Shown here one piece after another: positions 27,537 to 36,366 of a DNA stretch of 36,366 nucleotides (position 1 is its first letter; every line of letters starts with the position of its first letter). This DNA is from Bradyrhizobium rifense. Lineage in GTDB: Bacteria; Pseudomonadota; Alphaproteobacteria; Rhizobiales; Xanthobacteraceae. The position numbers and the translations under genes are program-made. Below the pieces are notes generated by a model. It was not told the origin of the DNA. It worked only from the letters and a program-made list of their open reading frames with translations, and made no database searches. The stretch lies in assembly GCF_008123425.1 (NCBI RefSeq), contig NZ_VSSS01000070.1:1-36366 (forward strand), read 5' to 3'.

Positions 27537-29027
27537 TCAGCCCAGCCGCTGGTCCCGCACGTCCTGGGTATCCTCGGTCGCCGCCTTCACGGCAGCCTGG
27601 GCCGCACCCTTGCCGGCGCCCTTGCGGCTCGCGATCTCCACCGCCTTGCGGCCGGAGATCTCGTGACCGGCATCAGCGGGCATCTGCCAGAAGAACCAGC
27701 TCGAGGCCGCTGAGGTCAGCGCCACCACGACAAAGGCCGGCATGAAAACGGTCGCGTTGAGCTCGCTGACATGGCTGAGCCACATCGTGGTCTCGACCGA
27801 GGCGGCACCGACCGCGACGCCGGCGGAGACCGCGAGCTGCTGGTTGACGCTGACCAGCGTGGTGGCGCGGCTCATCTGCGCGCTCTCGACATCGGCATAG
27901 GCCACCGTGTTGATCGCGGTGAATTCGAGCGAGCGGAAGAAGCCGCCGACCACCAGGATCACCAGGATGATCAGCAGCGGTGTCGTCACCGTGAACAGCG
28001 CACAGACGCCGAGGAAAAATGCGCTGATGATGGCGTTCACCGTCATCAGATTGCGGAAGCCGAAGGTGCGGATGATCCGCGCGGCCAGCGTCTTCATGCC
28101 CATCGCACCGAGCGATGAACCGAAGGTGACGAGGCCGGAATGGAACGGCGACAGCCCGAAGCCGATCTGCATCAACAGCGGCAGCAGGAAGGGCAGGGCG
28201 CCGATGCCGAGCCGGAACAGGAAACCGCCGAGCACGGCCGCGCGCAGCGTCGGCAGGTTCAGAAGCGAAAAGTCCAGCACCGGCGATCCCGTCCGCCGGG
28301 CATGGATGACGTAGAGCGTCATCGAGATCGCGCCGCCCGCGACCAGGGCTGCCACGATGCTCCAGGGCAGCAGGTTGAGGCCGGCTACGGAGAGACCGAA
28401 CGCAATGCCGGCAAGCCCGAGCCCAGCGAGCACCATGCCGTAGAGATCGAATGGCTCGCGTTCGTCGCTCTTGATCGGATCGATGAACTTCAGCGCCATG
28501 AAGATGCCGAGCAACCCGATCGGAATGTTGATCAGGAAGATCCAGTGCCACGTCGCGTAGGTGGTGATGAAGCCGCCGAGCGGCGGCCCGATCACGGGAC
28601 CTATCAGGGCAGGGACCGTCACCCAGGCCATCGCGTTGACCAGCGCGCTCTTGTCGACCGAGCGCAGCAACACGAGGCGTCCGACCGGCGTCATCATCGC
28701 GCCGCCCATGCCCTGGAGGATGCGCGCGAACACGAAGTCGGTGACCGAGGTCGAGAGCGCGCAGCCGACCGAGCCGACCATGAACACGCCGACGGCGATC
28801 GCGAACACCATGCGCGCGCCGAACCTGTCAGCGGTCCAGCCGCTCGCCGGGATGAACACCGCGAGCGACAGGAGGTAGGACGTGATCGCGAGCTTCAGCG
28901 TCAGCGGGCTCGTGCCGATGTCGGCCGCGATTGCCGGCAGCGAGGTGGCGATCACCGTGGAGTCCATGTTCTCCATGAAGAGAGCAGTGGCCACGATCAG
29001 CGGGATGATGCGTTGCTTGTCGACCAT
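27537..29027 (-). CDS. DHA2-type MFS drug/solute exporter (EmrB/QacA-like)
   Basis: This 496-residue inner-membrane protein is hydrophobic throughout, with about 14 predicted membrane spans, the usual size of the DHA2 group. ATALFMENMDSTVIATSLPA in TM1 is the family's motif D1. SGWTADRFGARMVF is loop motif A, RILQGMGGAMMTPVGR is motif B and VTVPALIGPVIGPPLGG is motif C of H+-antiporters. The hydrophilic C-terminus is Lys/Ala-rich. ATG 29027 (MVDKQRIIPLIV) is chosen because the 93 codons of open frame upstream run through intergenic repeat and have no family content. It is a single gene, so the substrate is not predictable. Confidence 0.92.
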   Translation of the reverse strand: MVDKQRIIPLIVATALFMENMDSTVIATSLPAIAADIGTSPLTLKLAITSYLLSLAVFIPASGWTADRFGARMVFAIAVGVFMVGSVGCALSTSVTDFVFARILQGMGGAMMTPVGRLVLLRSVDKSALVNAMAWVTVPALIGPVIGPPLGGFITTYATWHWIFLINIPIGLLGIFMALKFIDPIKSDEREPFDLYGMVLAGLGLAGIAFGLSVAGLNLLPWSIVAALVAGGAISMTLYVIHARRTGSPVLDFSLLNLPTLRAAVLGGFLFRLGIGALPFLLPLLMQIGFGLSPFHSGLVTFGSSLGAMGMKTLAARIIRTFGFRNLMTVNAIISAFFLGVCALFTVTTPLLIILVILVVGGFFRSLEFTAINTVAYADVESAQMSRATTLVSVNQQLAVSAGVAVGAASVETTMWLSHVSELNATVFMPAFVVVALTSAASSWFFWQMPADAGHEISGRKAVEIASRKGAGKGAAQAAVKAATEDTQDVRDQRLG

Positions 29028-29402
29028 GACGGATTGGTAATGAAAATCAGAAGAATGGGTGGACCCGCGGCTTATCACCGCCACGCGGCCGGGACCATTG
29101 CGGATCAACGCATAGCACCTAAATCCTGCGCTCGATCCTTCGTCATTCCGGGGTGCGCCGCTTGGCGCGAGCCCGGAATGGCGGTGGTGGGCCGCGGCCG
29201 GGCTATCCCCGCTGAATTTACCTAAAAAGCCTGTGCATGGCTGGCCAGCGGTCCGATTTACTTTGATTCGTCGCGCGGCCGTGCTATCGACCCGCGTCAA
29301 CCCCACCGATGGGCTCCGATTCTCCGGCGATGCCGCAAGGCACGCCGAGGGCGGCGCTCATCCATACTTATTTGCGGCACGGCCGCAGGAAGGAGTTGGC
29401 AG
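29028..29402. other. 375-bp divergent intergenic region with a small palindromic repeat
   Basis: This gap separates the divergent MFS and guaB genes. ATTCCGGGGTGCGCC (29145-29159) and GGCGCGAGCCCGGAAT (29164-29179) form an imperfect hairpin of the kind common in rhizobial intergenic DNA. The rest must hold both promoters. No small gene is supported. Confidence 0.6.
29262..29290 (+). promoter_or_regulatory. Possible sigma-70-like promoter for guaB
   Basis: TTTGAT (29262-29267) and TATCGA (29285-29290) are spaced by 17 bases, upstream of guaB. The match to consensus is weak and is based on spacing and position only. Confidence 0.2.
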
Positions 29403-30896
<1,494 letters not shown>

Positions 30897-30915
30897 TTAC
30901 GCCTAATACAGCCTT

Positions 30916-30983
30916 GTAGCCCGGATGGAGCGAAGCGGAATCCGGGGAAAGCCCCGGATTACGCTTCGCTCCATCCGGGCTAC
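30916..30983. repeat. Near-perfect 32-bp-stem palindromic repeat
   Basis: GTAGCCCGGATGGAGCGAAG (from 30916) continues into AATCCGGGG. It pairs with CCCCGGATT and then CGCTTCGCTCCATCCGGGC (to 30983), with one mismatch and an AAAG loop. It lies 20 bases after the guaB stop and could act as its terminator. This palindrome type is widespread in Bradyrhizobium-like genomes (general knowledge). Confidence 0.9.
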
Positions 30984-31007
30984 GCGAATCCTTTTCTGTT
31001 GACGCAA

Positions 31008-31036
31008 CTGGATTGCTTCGCTTCGCTCGCAACGAC
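31008..31036. repeat. Half-copy of the 3620-3703 palindrome
   Basis: CTGGATTGCTTCG (31008-31020) followed by CTTCGCTCGCAACGAC matches the right arm of the repeat at 3668-3703 with a small deletion. The left arm is absent. It lies just upstream of the reductase start. Confidence 0.65.
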
Positions 31037-31057
31037 AAGAAAGTGGAGGAAGCCATC

Positions 31058-32095
31058 ATGTCCCAAAGCAAATCCCAGCAAGGCAAGCGCATCATTCTCG
31101 CCGCACGTCCGGTCGGCGAACCCCAATCATCCGATTTTCGCCTCGAGGAATTTGCAGTCCCGACGCCTGGCGCGGGCGAGGTGCTGCTGCGCACGATCTG
31201 GCTGTCGCTCGATCCCTATATGCGCGGGCGCATGAGCGATGGTCCGTCCTACGCAGCGCCGGTGCCGGTCGGGGGCGTGATGGAAGCCGGCACGGTCTGC
31301 GAGGTCGCGGCCTCCAACAATCCGAACTTCGCCAAGGGCGACATCGTGCTGTCCCGCGCGGGCTGGCAGACCCATGCGATCTCGGACGGCAAGGGGCTCG
31401 CAAAGGTCGATCCCAAGCTCGGTCCGATCTCGACCTCGGTCGGCGTGCTCGGCATGCCCGGAATGACCGCCTATACGGGCCTGCTCGACATCGGCAAGCC
31501 GCAGGAGGGCGAGACCGTTGTTGTCGCCGGCGCCTCCGGCGCGGTCGGCTCGGCGGTCGGCCAGATCGCGAAGATCAAGGGCGCACGCGCGGTCGGCATC
31601 GCCGGCGGCAAGGACAAGTGCGACTACGTGGTGAAAGAGCTCGGCTTCGATGCCTGCATCGATCACCGCGATCCTGATCTCGCCGCGAAGCTCAAGGACG
31701 CCTGCCCGAAAGGCATAGACGTCTATTTCGAGAACGTCGGCGGCGCCGTGTTCGAGGCGGTCTTCCCGCAGCTCAATCCATTCGCGCGCGTGCCGGTGTG
31801 CGGCCTGATCGCGCATTACAACGACACCGTGGTCAAGCCGCCGAAATGGGCGTCATCCCTGATGCGCGCGACGTTGACCAAGCGGCTGACCTTCCGCGGC
31901 TTCATCGTCTCCGACTTCGCCTCGCGCCATGGCGACTTCCTGCGCGATATGTCGAGCTGGGTCCGCGACGGCAAGGTGAAGTACAAGGAGTTCGTCACCG
32001 AGGGGCTGGAGAGCGCCCCGGACGCCTTCATGGGGCTGCTGAAGGGCGCCAATTTCGGCAAGCAGCTGGTCCGGGTCGGGCCGGACCAGGCTTAA
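31058..32095 (+). CDS. NADP-dependent oxidoreductase, CurA/leukotriene B4 dehydrogenase-like
   Basis: This is a 345-residue zinc-independent medium-chain reductase. WLSLDPYMRGRM is diagnostic of the PTGR/CurA group. VVVAGASGAVGSAVGQIAK is the NADPH Rossmann motif, GVLGMPGMTAYTGLLDIGKP precedes it, and VYFENVGGAVFEAVFPQLN and FRGFIVSDF follow. The expected reaction is NADPH-dependent reduction of an alpha,beta-unsaturated ketone or aldehyde. ATG 31058 has GGAGGAAG upstream; the longer open frame runs into repeat sequence. Confidence 0.9.
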   Translation: MSQSKSQQGKRIILAARPVGEPQSSDFRLEEFAVPTPGAGEVLLRTIWLSLDPYMRGRMSDGPSYAAPVPVGGVMEAGTVCEVAASNNPNFAKGDIVLSRAGWQTHAISDGKGLAKVDPKLGPISTSVGVLGMPGMTAYTGLLDIGKPQEGETVVVAGASGAVGSAVGQIAKIKGARAVGIAGGKDKCDYVVKELGFDACIDHRDPDLAAKLKDACPKGIDVYFENVGGAVFEAVFPQLNPFARVPVCGLIAHYNDTVVKPPKWASSLMRATLTKRLTFRGFIVSDFASRHGDFLRDMSSWVRDGKVKYKEFVTEGLESAPDAFMGLLKGANFGKQLVRVGPDQA

Positions 32096-32143
32096 CTCCA
32101 GGGCCTGGAGCGTCTCCTGAAGGGCTGGAGCGACTAGCAGTTG

Positions 32144-32171
32144 CACCGGTGTCACACCCCTGACACCGGTG
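32144..32171. terminator. Perfect 11-bp hairpin after the reductase gene
   Basis: CACCGGTGTCA (32144-32154) and TGACACCGGTG (32161-32171) form a perfect stem with the loop CACCCC, 48 bases after the reductase stop. No T-tract follows (GTTAACAAAG). It could be a terminator or a dyad-type operator for the small gene at 32289. Confidence 0.45.
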
Positions 32172-32288
32172 GTTAACAAAGAGTTACCGATTGGCAACAC
32201 TTGCCCGCAAAAACCCTCATGTGTGACCGAGGGTTCATTGACGTTCGGGCGAAGGCATTGAATCATCGCGCATATTTTAGGTGCTGCG

Positions 32289-32576
32289 ATGTTAGAGATC
32301 GGTATTTTCTGCGTAATCCTTCTGGCCGCCGGCTATTGGGCGACCCTGTTCGTCATGGGCCGGCGCGACGACGTCATCCATGGCAAGTTCGTGCACAGCG
32401 AAGACGAGGGGGCGTTCACGCAAGCCCCGATGCCGGCGCCGCCGCCATTCCCGAAGCGTCCGGTCAAGGCGGCGCAGCCCGCAAGCGTTGCGCCTGCGAT
32501 CGCTCAGCCGGTGAGCAGCGAAGCGCTGCAATCGTTGCTGGCCGCGATCCAGCAGGATCTCAAGAGCGTCGCCTAA
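32289..32576 (+). CDS. Small single-TM protein of unknown function
   Basis: This is a 95-residue protein with one N-terminal membrane segment (residues 2-23, IGIFCVILLAAGYWATLFVM). A basic RRDD stop-transfer follows, then a Pro/Ala-rich linker (APMPAPPPFPKRP) and a short C-terminal helix, ALQSLLAAIQQDLKSVA. The topology is probably N-out with most of the chain cytoplasmic. I do not recognise a family; similar short proteins occur in alphaproteobacteria. Codon use matches its neighbours, and it converges with the metallophosphoesterase gene after a seven-base gap. Confidence 0.72.
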   Translation: MLEIGIFCVILLAAGYWATLFVMGRRDDVIHGKFVHSEDEGAFTQAPMPAPPPFPKRPVKAAQPASVAPAIAQPVSSEALQSLLAAIQQDLKSVA

Positions 32577-32583
32577 AGCGGAG

Positions 32584-33426
32584 CTAGTGTTCGCCGCCCA
32601 TCTGGGCGAACAGCTCTTCGATATCGACATCGACCTGGCCCGCGGCGCGGACGTGGCGGACTTCAAAGCTATCGGGCGCGAAACGGTACTCGACGAGGCC
32701 GGTCTCCTTGATCGCGATCCGGTCCTGGCGTGAATCGTTGATCTTGAAGCCGGCCGAGGGCGCCCAGACGTGCCGCATGTGGCGGAATGTGAAGTCGCGA
32801 CGCTGGTGCACGTGACCGCTCGCGATGAGGCGGAGATCGACCTGCGCAAACATCTCGATCAACCGCGCGCGCGCCGGCTGCGGCACGTAGCGGATCGAGG
32901 TCTCCGGGGTTTCGGGATCGTCGGGCAAATGGAGAAACACCGGCTTGTGCAGGAACAGCGCGACCGGTTTGCCATTCACGCGTGCGATGTCAGAAGCGAG
33001 CCAGTCGAACTGCTCGGCCTCGAAGGCGAGCCCTGAATTCATCACCAGCGAGTTGAGGCCGATGAAGCGCCAGCCTGCGGCCTCGAACGACCAATGATCC
33101 TCGCCGATGATGTCGCGGAATTGCTGGCGGTGCGCTTCCGCGATCGGCGGCTTTGGCGCAGGCCCGATCGCGGTCGGATTGTCGCCGATGTCGTGATTGC
33201 CCGGCAGATAGCGACAGTCGACCGGCAGCGCGTCGTGCAGGCTCTTTGCAAACTGCACATCGTCGCGGCTTGTGGGCCCATCGAAGGACACATCGCCGGT
33301 GTTGATGACGAGATCGGGCCTGTCAGCGTCGATGTGCTCGCTGACCGCCTGGAAGTTCGCGATCAGGCCGGGAAAGCGCCGGCCGAGATGCGTGTCGGAA
33401 ATCTGGGTGAGGCGAAATTCGGACAT
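32584..33426 (-). CDS. Calcineurin-like metallophosphoesterase
   Basis: This 280-residue protein shows the full set of dimetal motifs: QISDTHLGRR (Asp11, His13), LVINTGDVSFDGP, YLPGNHDIGDNP, LFLHKPVFL and ASGHVHQRRDF. The arrangement is like the class III phosphodiesterase group (CpdA/GpdQ-like), so a cyclic nucleotide or phosphodiester is possible, but the substrate cannot be assigned. ATG 33426 (MSEFRLTQISDTH) is chosen because the family begins at this strand; the longer open frame runs antisense through the next gene. It is downstream of the two-TM protein gene on the same strand, after 68 bases. Confidence 0.9.
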   Translation of the reverse strand: MSEFRLTQISDTHLGRRFPGLIANFQAVSEHIDADRPDLVINTGDVSFDGPTSRDDVQFAKSLHDALPVDCRYLPGNHDIGDNPTAIGPAPKPPIAEAHRQQFRDIIGEDHWSFEAAGWRFIGLNSLVMNSGLAFEAEQFDWLASDIARVNGKPVALFLHKPVFLHLPDDPETPETSIRYVPQPARARLIEMFAQVDLRLIASGHVHQRRDFTFRHMRHVWAPSAGFKINDSRQDRIAIKETGLVEYRFAPDSFEVRHVRAAGQVDVDIEELFAQMGGEH

Positions 33427-33494
33427 GCACGAAGTATCGTCCCGCCAAACGTCGGAACGATGACGCGCGCGCAAAACCTGCGATGAAACAAAGT

Positions 33495-34112
33495 TTAAAG
33501 CACGCGATAGCGGATGGTGTAGGCGTCCTGCGGCGCGACGCTGCCTGTCAGCGGCGAAGCGATGCGGTCGGCGAGATGCCAGGGGCCGAACTGCTCGGTG
33601 CGATGCGGCTCGGCGGGCAGGCGCAGGCGGAATTCGAACGTGCCCTTGCCGGGCAGGTTCACGACCAGCACGCGGTCGGCGGTGCGATGGTTCAGCGCGA
33701 CTGCGCCGCGCAGCAGCGCGCGTCCGTCGGCGAGGTCGCTGACGCCGTCGACCAAGGCGAGGGTCTGGTTGCGGTCGGTGTGCAATTCGATCTGGGTGTC
33801 GGCGGTGACAGCCGCGAGGGTTTCGCGCGGCATGCAGATCTCGAACTCGACCGCGGGCTTGGACGGGTTGAGGCCGAGATAGGCGAGCGCGGCGTGGCGC
33901 ATGTCGTAGGCAACGAAGGCGAGCAGGGCGGCCGCGGCGAGCACGGCCAGGCCGTGCCTGACGACGTCGCGCCAGGTCCGGTATCCCAGGCGGAAATACA
34001 CGGTCATTGCCAGCGCGACCGCCAGTGCCGCCGCAATGCCGGCCAGCGCCGACATCCAGATGCCAAGCTCGCCGTCGGCGGAGTCGGTCCAAAGGCTGGA
34101 CAGGGTGTTCAT
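33495..34112 (-). CDS. Two-TM membrane protein of unknown function
   Basis: This is a 205-residue protein. Two N-terminal membrane helices are clear (about 18-39, MSALAGIAAALAVALAMTVYF, and 52-70, GLAVLAAAALLAFVAYDM). A beta-rich soluble domain follows with LHTDRNQTLALVDGVSDL and VLVVNLPGKGTFEFRLRL. I recognise no enzyme motif. The soluble domain probably faces the periplasm. ATG 34112 is chosen because it directly precedes the first helix; the open frame extends 31 codons further. It may be co-transcribed with the phosphoesterase downstream. Confidence 0.72.
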   Translation of the reverse strand: MNTLSSLWTDSADGELGIWMSALAGIAAALAVALAMTVYFRLGYRTWRDVVRHGLAVLAAAALLAFVAYDMRHAALAYLGLNPSKPAVEFEICMPRETLAAVTADTQIELHTDRNQTLALVDGVSDLADGRALLRGAVALNHRTADRVLVVNLPGKGTFEFRLRLPAEPHRTEQFGPWHLADRIASPLTGSVAPQDAYTIRYRVL

Positions 34113-34277
34113 GGGACTCTCTTGGCGCTCTCTCGCCGGGCTCCAGGGGGCCAAAATCGCTTTGATGATCGGCAGTTGGTCGCTTGATTGGGAACGCCGG
34201 TTCAACTCGTCGATTGTCAGCGCCAGAAGTCGCGGCTAATGACGGTCTGCGGCACGCCGCCTTACGGGAAAGTTCCG

Positions 34278-34700
34278 ATGTCTGTCCAAATGGTCTTGTT
34301 GCCTGTCTTCGTACAGGTGGGTCTCACCTTCGCGCTCCTGCTCGGCATGGTGTTCGGGCGCCGGAATGCGCTGGTCTCGGGCGAGACCAAGATCCGCGAC
34401 ATTGCACTCGGCGAGCCGAACTGGCCGAAGGGCGCCACCCAGATCGCCAATTGCTACCGCAACCAGTTCGAGCTGCCGGTGCTGTTCTACGCCCTGATCG
34501 CGCTGGCGCTGCCGCTCCGCCATGCCGATCTCTTCATCGTGCTGATGTCCTGGGTGTTCGTGGTGACGCGCTTTGCCCATGCCGGCGTGTTCGTGACCTC
34601 GAACGATCTCGGTCGGCGCTCGTCGGTCTGGCTTGCCGGCGTGCTGGTGCTGCTGGCGATGTGGATCTACTTCGCACTGAAAATTCTGTTGCTGATCTGA
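34278..34700 (+). CDS. MAPEG family membrane protein
   Basis: This 140-residue protein has four hydrophobic segments. The MAPEG signature is visible as NCYRNQFELPVLFYALIALAL, in which Asn, Arg, Asn, Glu and Pro are the conserved positions, followed by a second helix with VVTRFAHAGVF. Eukaryotic members conjugate glutathione or make leukotrienes; the role of bacterial members is not settled. ATG 34278 has GGGAAAG seven bases upstream; longer in-frame starts (34239 or 34188) overlap the divergent promoter region. It is 35 bases upstream of the rRNA methyltransferase, and the two are likely co-transcribed. Confidence 0.85.
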   Translation: MSVQMVLLPVFVQVGLTFALLLGMVFGRRNALVSGETKIRDIALGEPNWPKGATQIANCYRNQFELPVLFYALIALALPLRHADLFIVLMSWVFVVTRFAHAGVFVTSNDLGRRSSVWLAGVLVLLAMWIYFALKILLLI

Positions 34701-34735
34701 GCGCTTATGCGCCGATCCTGATCTGAAAGATTCAA

Positions 34736-36037
34736 ATGACCCCCGCTGCCCGGCTGTCCGCAGCCATCGAACTGATCGACACCATCGAGAAGGACCGCGT
34801 GCCTGCGGCGAAGGCGCTGAAGGAGTGGGGCACCGCGCACCGCTATGCCGGTTCCGGTGACCGCGCCGCGATCGCCGGCCTGGTCTGGGATGTGCTGCGC
34901 CGCTACGCCTCGAGCGCCTTTCTCATGGATTCCGACACCGCGCGCGCCCGGCTGATCGGCATGTTGCGCCTCGAGCGGAGCATGGACACCGCCACCATGG
35001 CCGCGATGTTCGACGGCAGCCGGTTTGCACCCGAGCCGCTGACGGAGGCGGAGGAAGCGGCGCTCAGCCATCGCTCGCTCAAGGATGCGCCCGCCGCGAT
35101 CGCCGGCGACTACCCTGAGTGGCTCGATTCCCATCTGGCCAAAGTGTTCGGCGAGGACCGCGCGGCAGAGGCGATCGCGATGGCGAGCCGGGCGCCGCTC
35201 GACCTGCGCGTCAACACGCTAAAATCCAATCGCGACAAGGTGCTGAAGGCGCTTGCTCATCTTCATGCGAAGCCGACGCCATGGTCGCCAAATGGCCTGC
35301 GCATCGCGCTTTCGGCCGATGCGCGCAACCCCGGCATCCAGGCCGAAGAGGATTTCATCAAGGGAGCGGTTGAAGTGCAGGATGAAGGATCGCAGCTTGC
35401 GGCCCTTCTCACCGCGGCAAAACCGGGCGAGCAGGTGATCGATCTCTGCGCGGGTGCCGGCGGCAAGACGCTGGCGCTGGCGGCGATGATGCAGGGCAAG
35501 GGCAGGCTGATCGCAACCGACAGCGACAAGCGCCAGCTCGTGCCGATCCACGAGCGGCTGTCGCGCGCCGGCGTCCACAATGCCGATGTCCGCACGCCGA
35601 AGGGCGACACCGACCCGCTGGCCGATATCAGCGCGACCGCCGACCTCGTCGTCCTCGACGCGCCTTGCACGGGAACCGGCACCTGGCGCCGCAACCCCGA
35701 CGCCAAATGGCGCATGCGGCCGGGCGCGCTGGAGATTCGCCTCAAGGACCAGGCCGAGGTGCTGGAGCGCGCGGTGCCGCTGGTGAAGGCGGGCGGCCGG
35801 ATCGCGTACATCACCTGCTCGGTGTTGCCGGAAGAGAACGGCGAGCAGGTGAGGGCGTTCGTCGCGAAGCATCCGGAATTCGCGGTGGTGCCGCCGGAGC
35901 AGACCGCGAGCGTGCTCTGGGACAAGGCCGACGAATTTGCAGAAGCCGCGATGCAGTCGCCCGAGGGCTGGCTGATGACCCCGCGCCGCACCGGCACGGA
36001 TGGGTTCTTCGTCTCGATTCTTCGTAGGGTGGGTTAG
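34736..36037 (+). CDS. RsmB-like rRNA (cytosine-C5) methyltransferase
   Basis: This is a 433-residue SAM enzyme of the NOL1/NOP2/Sun family. A short NusB-like N-terminal helical region (about 1-80) is followed by the PUA/ferredoxin-like segment LDLRVNTLKSNR. The Rossmann core has DLCAGAGGKTLALA (motif I), LVVLDAPCTGTGTWRRNPD with Cys311 (motif IV, used for product release) and AYITCSVLPEENGEQV with Cys361 (motif VI, the catalytic nucleophile). The target is probably 16S rRNA C967 or a related site. The last codons (RRVG and stop) lie inside a palindromic repeat that begins at about 36024, so the native C-terminus may have been altered. Confidence 0.92.
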   Translation: MTPAARLSAAIELIDTIEKDRVPAAKALKEWGTAHRYAGSGDRAAIAGLVWDVLRRYASSAFLMDSDTARARLIGMLRLERSMDTATMAAMFDGSRFAPEPLTEAEEAALSHRSLKDAPAAIAGDYPEWLDSHLAKVFGEDRAAEAIAMASRAPLDLRVNTLKSNRDKVLKALAHLHAKPTPWSPNGLRIALSADARNPGIQAEEDFIKGAVEVQDEGSQLAALLTAAKPGEQVIDLCAGAGGKTLALAAMMQGKGRLIATDSDKRQLVPIHERLSRAGVHNADVRTPKGDTDPLADISATADLVVLDAPCTGTGTWRRNPDAKWRMRPGALEIRLKDQAEVLERAVPLVKAGGRIAYITCSVLPEENGEQVRAFVAKHPEFAVVPPEQTASVLWDKADEFAEAAMQSPEGWLMTPRRTGTDGFFVSILRRVG

Positions 36038-36132
36038 CTTCGCGGGCGGCGCGTAGCGCAGTCCGCGAGGCGTAACCCACCACTTCTGTTTCCGCGGATT
36101 GAGCCAGTGGTGGGTTACGCCTTCGGCTAATC
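36024..36132. repeat. Palindromic intergenic repeat next to the right IS
   Basis: GGCGTAACCCACCACT (36069-36084) and AGTGGTGGGTTACGCC (36106-36121) form a perfect 16-bp stem. A further inverted segment upstream (GTGGGTTAG near 36029) overlaps the rsmB stop. The core is the same family as 990-1097: TTACGCCTTCGGCTAATC is shared. The IS copy abuts its outer edge. Confidence 0.85.
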
Positions 36133-36366
36133 TTACTGCGTCATGGGCGTCGACGTCCGTTGGATGCTGCGCCGACGCCACAGCATGGACATCGCGGCAG
36201 GGTTTTGATGAGCATGCGGATCAATCGGACGCGCATGGTTGCGATCGAGTTTGGGATGTGGCGCTCAGGCCGCGCGGGTGGAGCCTCTGGGTCGATAATC
36301 TTCGGGTAAGCGAGGCACCGCGATTGGCGCGGTGGAACGCGGTCTTGAGGGGGGAATCGTCGCCTG
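36125..36366 (-). mobile_element. 3' end of a second, inverted copy of the left IS
   Basis: The reverse complement of this segment equals 756-997 with no gaps and about twelve substitutions, all in the distal half. On the minus strand it encodes the transposase C-terminus, with IPNSIATM and LIKTLPRCPCC, ending at a stop at about 36141-36143. It has the same frame disruption as the left copy. The rest of the IS lies beyond the window. Confidence 0.88.

Noticed and set aside
28140..29225. 361-residue open frame antisense to the MFS gene
   Set aside because: It is extremely charged and low-complexity and lies opposite a clear 14-TM transporter.

Overview
The window is about 36.4 kb of GC-rich DNA. 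Its gene families, compact head-to-tail genes, many families shared with rhizobia and several interspersed palindromic repeats suggest an alphaproteobacterium close to Bradyrhizobium. That placement is inference from gene content and repeat style; no rRNA gene or other decisive marker is present. It looks like one contig of a draft or metagenome assembly. Bases 1-19 are exactly the Tn5/Nextera mosaic-end adapter, and both ends run into inverted copies of the same IS (IS701-like transposase).

Layout. 1-997: adapter plus the 3' part of an IS, then a palindromic repeat. 1102-10074: a LysR regulator divergent from a valine/isobutyrate and acyl-CoA operon: mmsA, acyl-CoA dehydrogenase, 3-hydroxyisobutyryl-CoA hydrolase, mmsB, acyl-CoA synthetase, MaoC hydratase and an MFE-2-like SDR. 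A BaiN/YhiN-type flavoprotein follows, overlapping the SDR stop and probably starting at a CTG. 11441-14829 (minus): a D-threonine aldolase/D-serine dehydratase-like PLP enzyme, a Uup-type ABC-F ATPase and a YaiI/DUF188 protein. 14937-18268: a hot-dog protein (+) and a stand-alone xanthine-dehydrogenase/CoxL-form-II-like molybdoenzyme subunit (-). 18479-20243: Ppx/GppA phosphatase with RlmE. 20680-26247: a 1,855-residue mosaic repeat protein that is probably secreted. 26347-29027 (minus): a SAM methyltransferase and a DHA2-type MFS exporter. 29403-36037: guaB, a CurA-like reductase, a small membrane protein, a metallophosphoesterase, a two-TM protein, a MAPEG protein and an RsmB-like rRNA methyltransferase. 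36024-36366: a palindromic repeat and the inverted IS end.

How the genes work together. The first operon can carry isobutyryl-CoA through methacrylyl-CoA, 3-hydroxyisobutyrate and methylmalonate semialdehyde to propionyl-CoA. The step without an obvious dedicated enzyme is methacrylyl-CoA hydration, since no second crotonase is present. The later synthetase-MaoC-SDR block looks like an activation and beta-oxidation module. ppx-rlmE and guaB...rsmB are housekeeping blocks.

The least ordinary item is the 1,855-residue protein. It has one Ig-like module, 18 LWVTDGTxAGT repeats, three nearly identical Ig-like modules, seven GGFxVxW repeats and a C-terminal domain of the type found on type I-secreted proteins. 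No secretion genes are nearby. No CRISPR array, tRNA, rRNA or phage module was seen.
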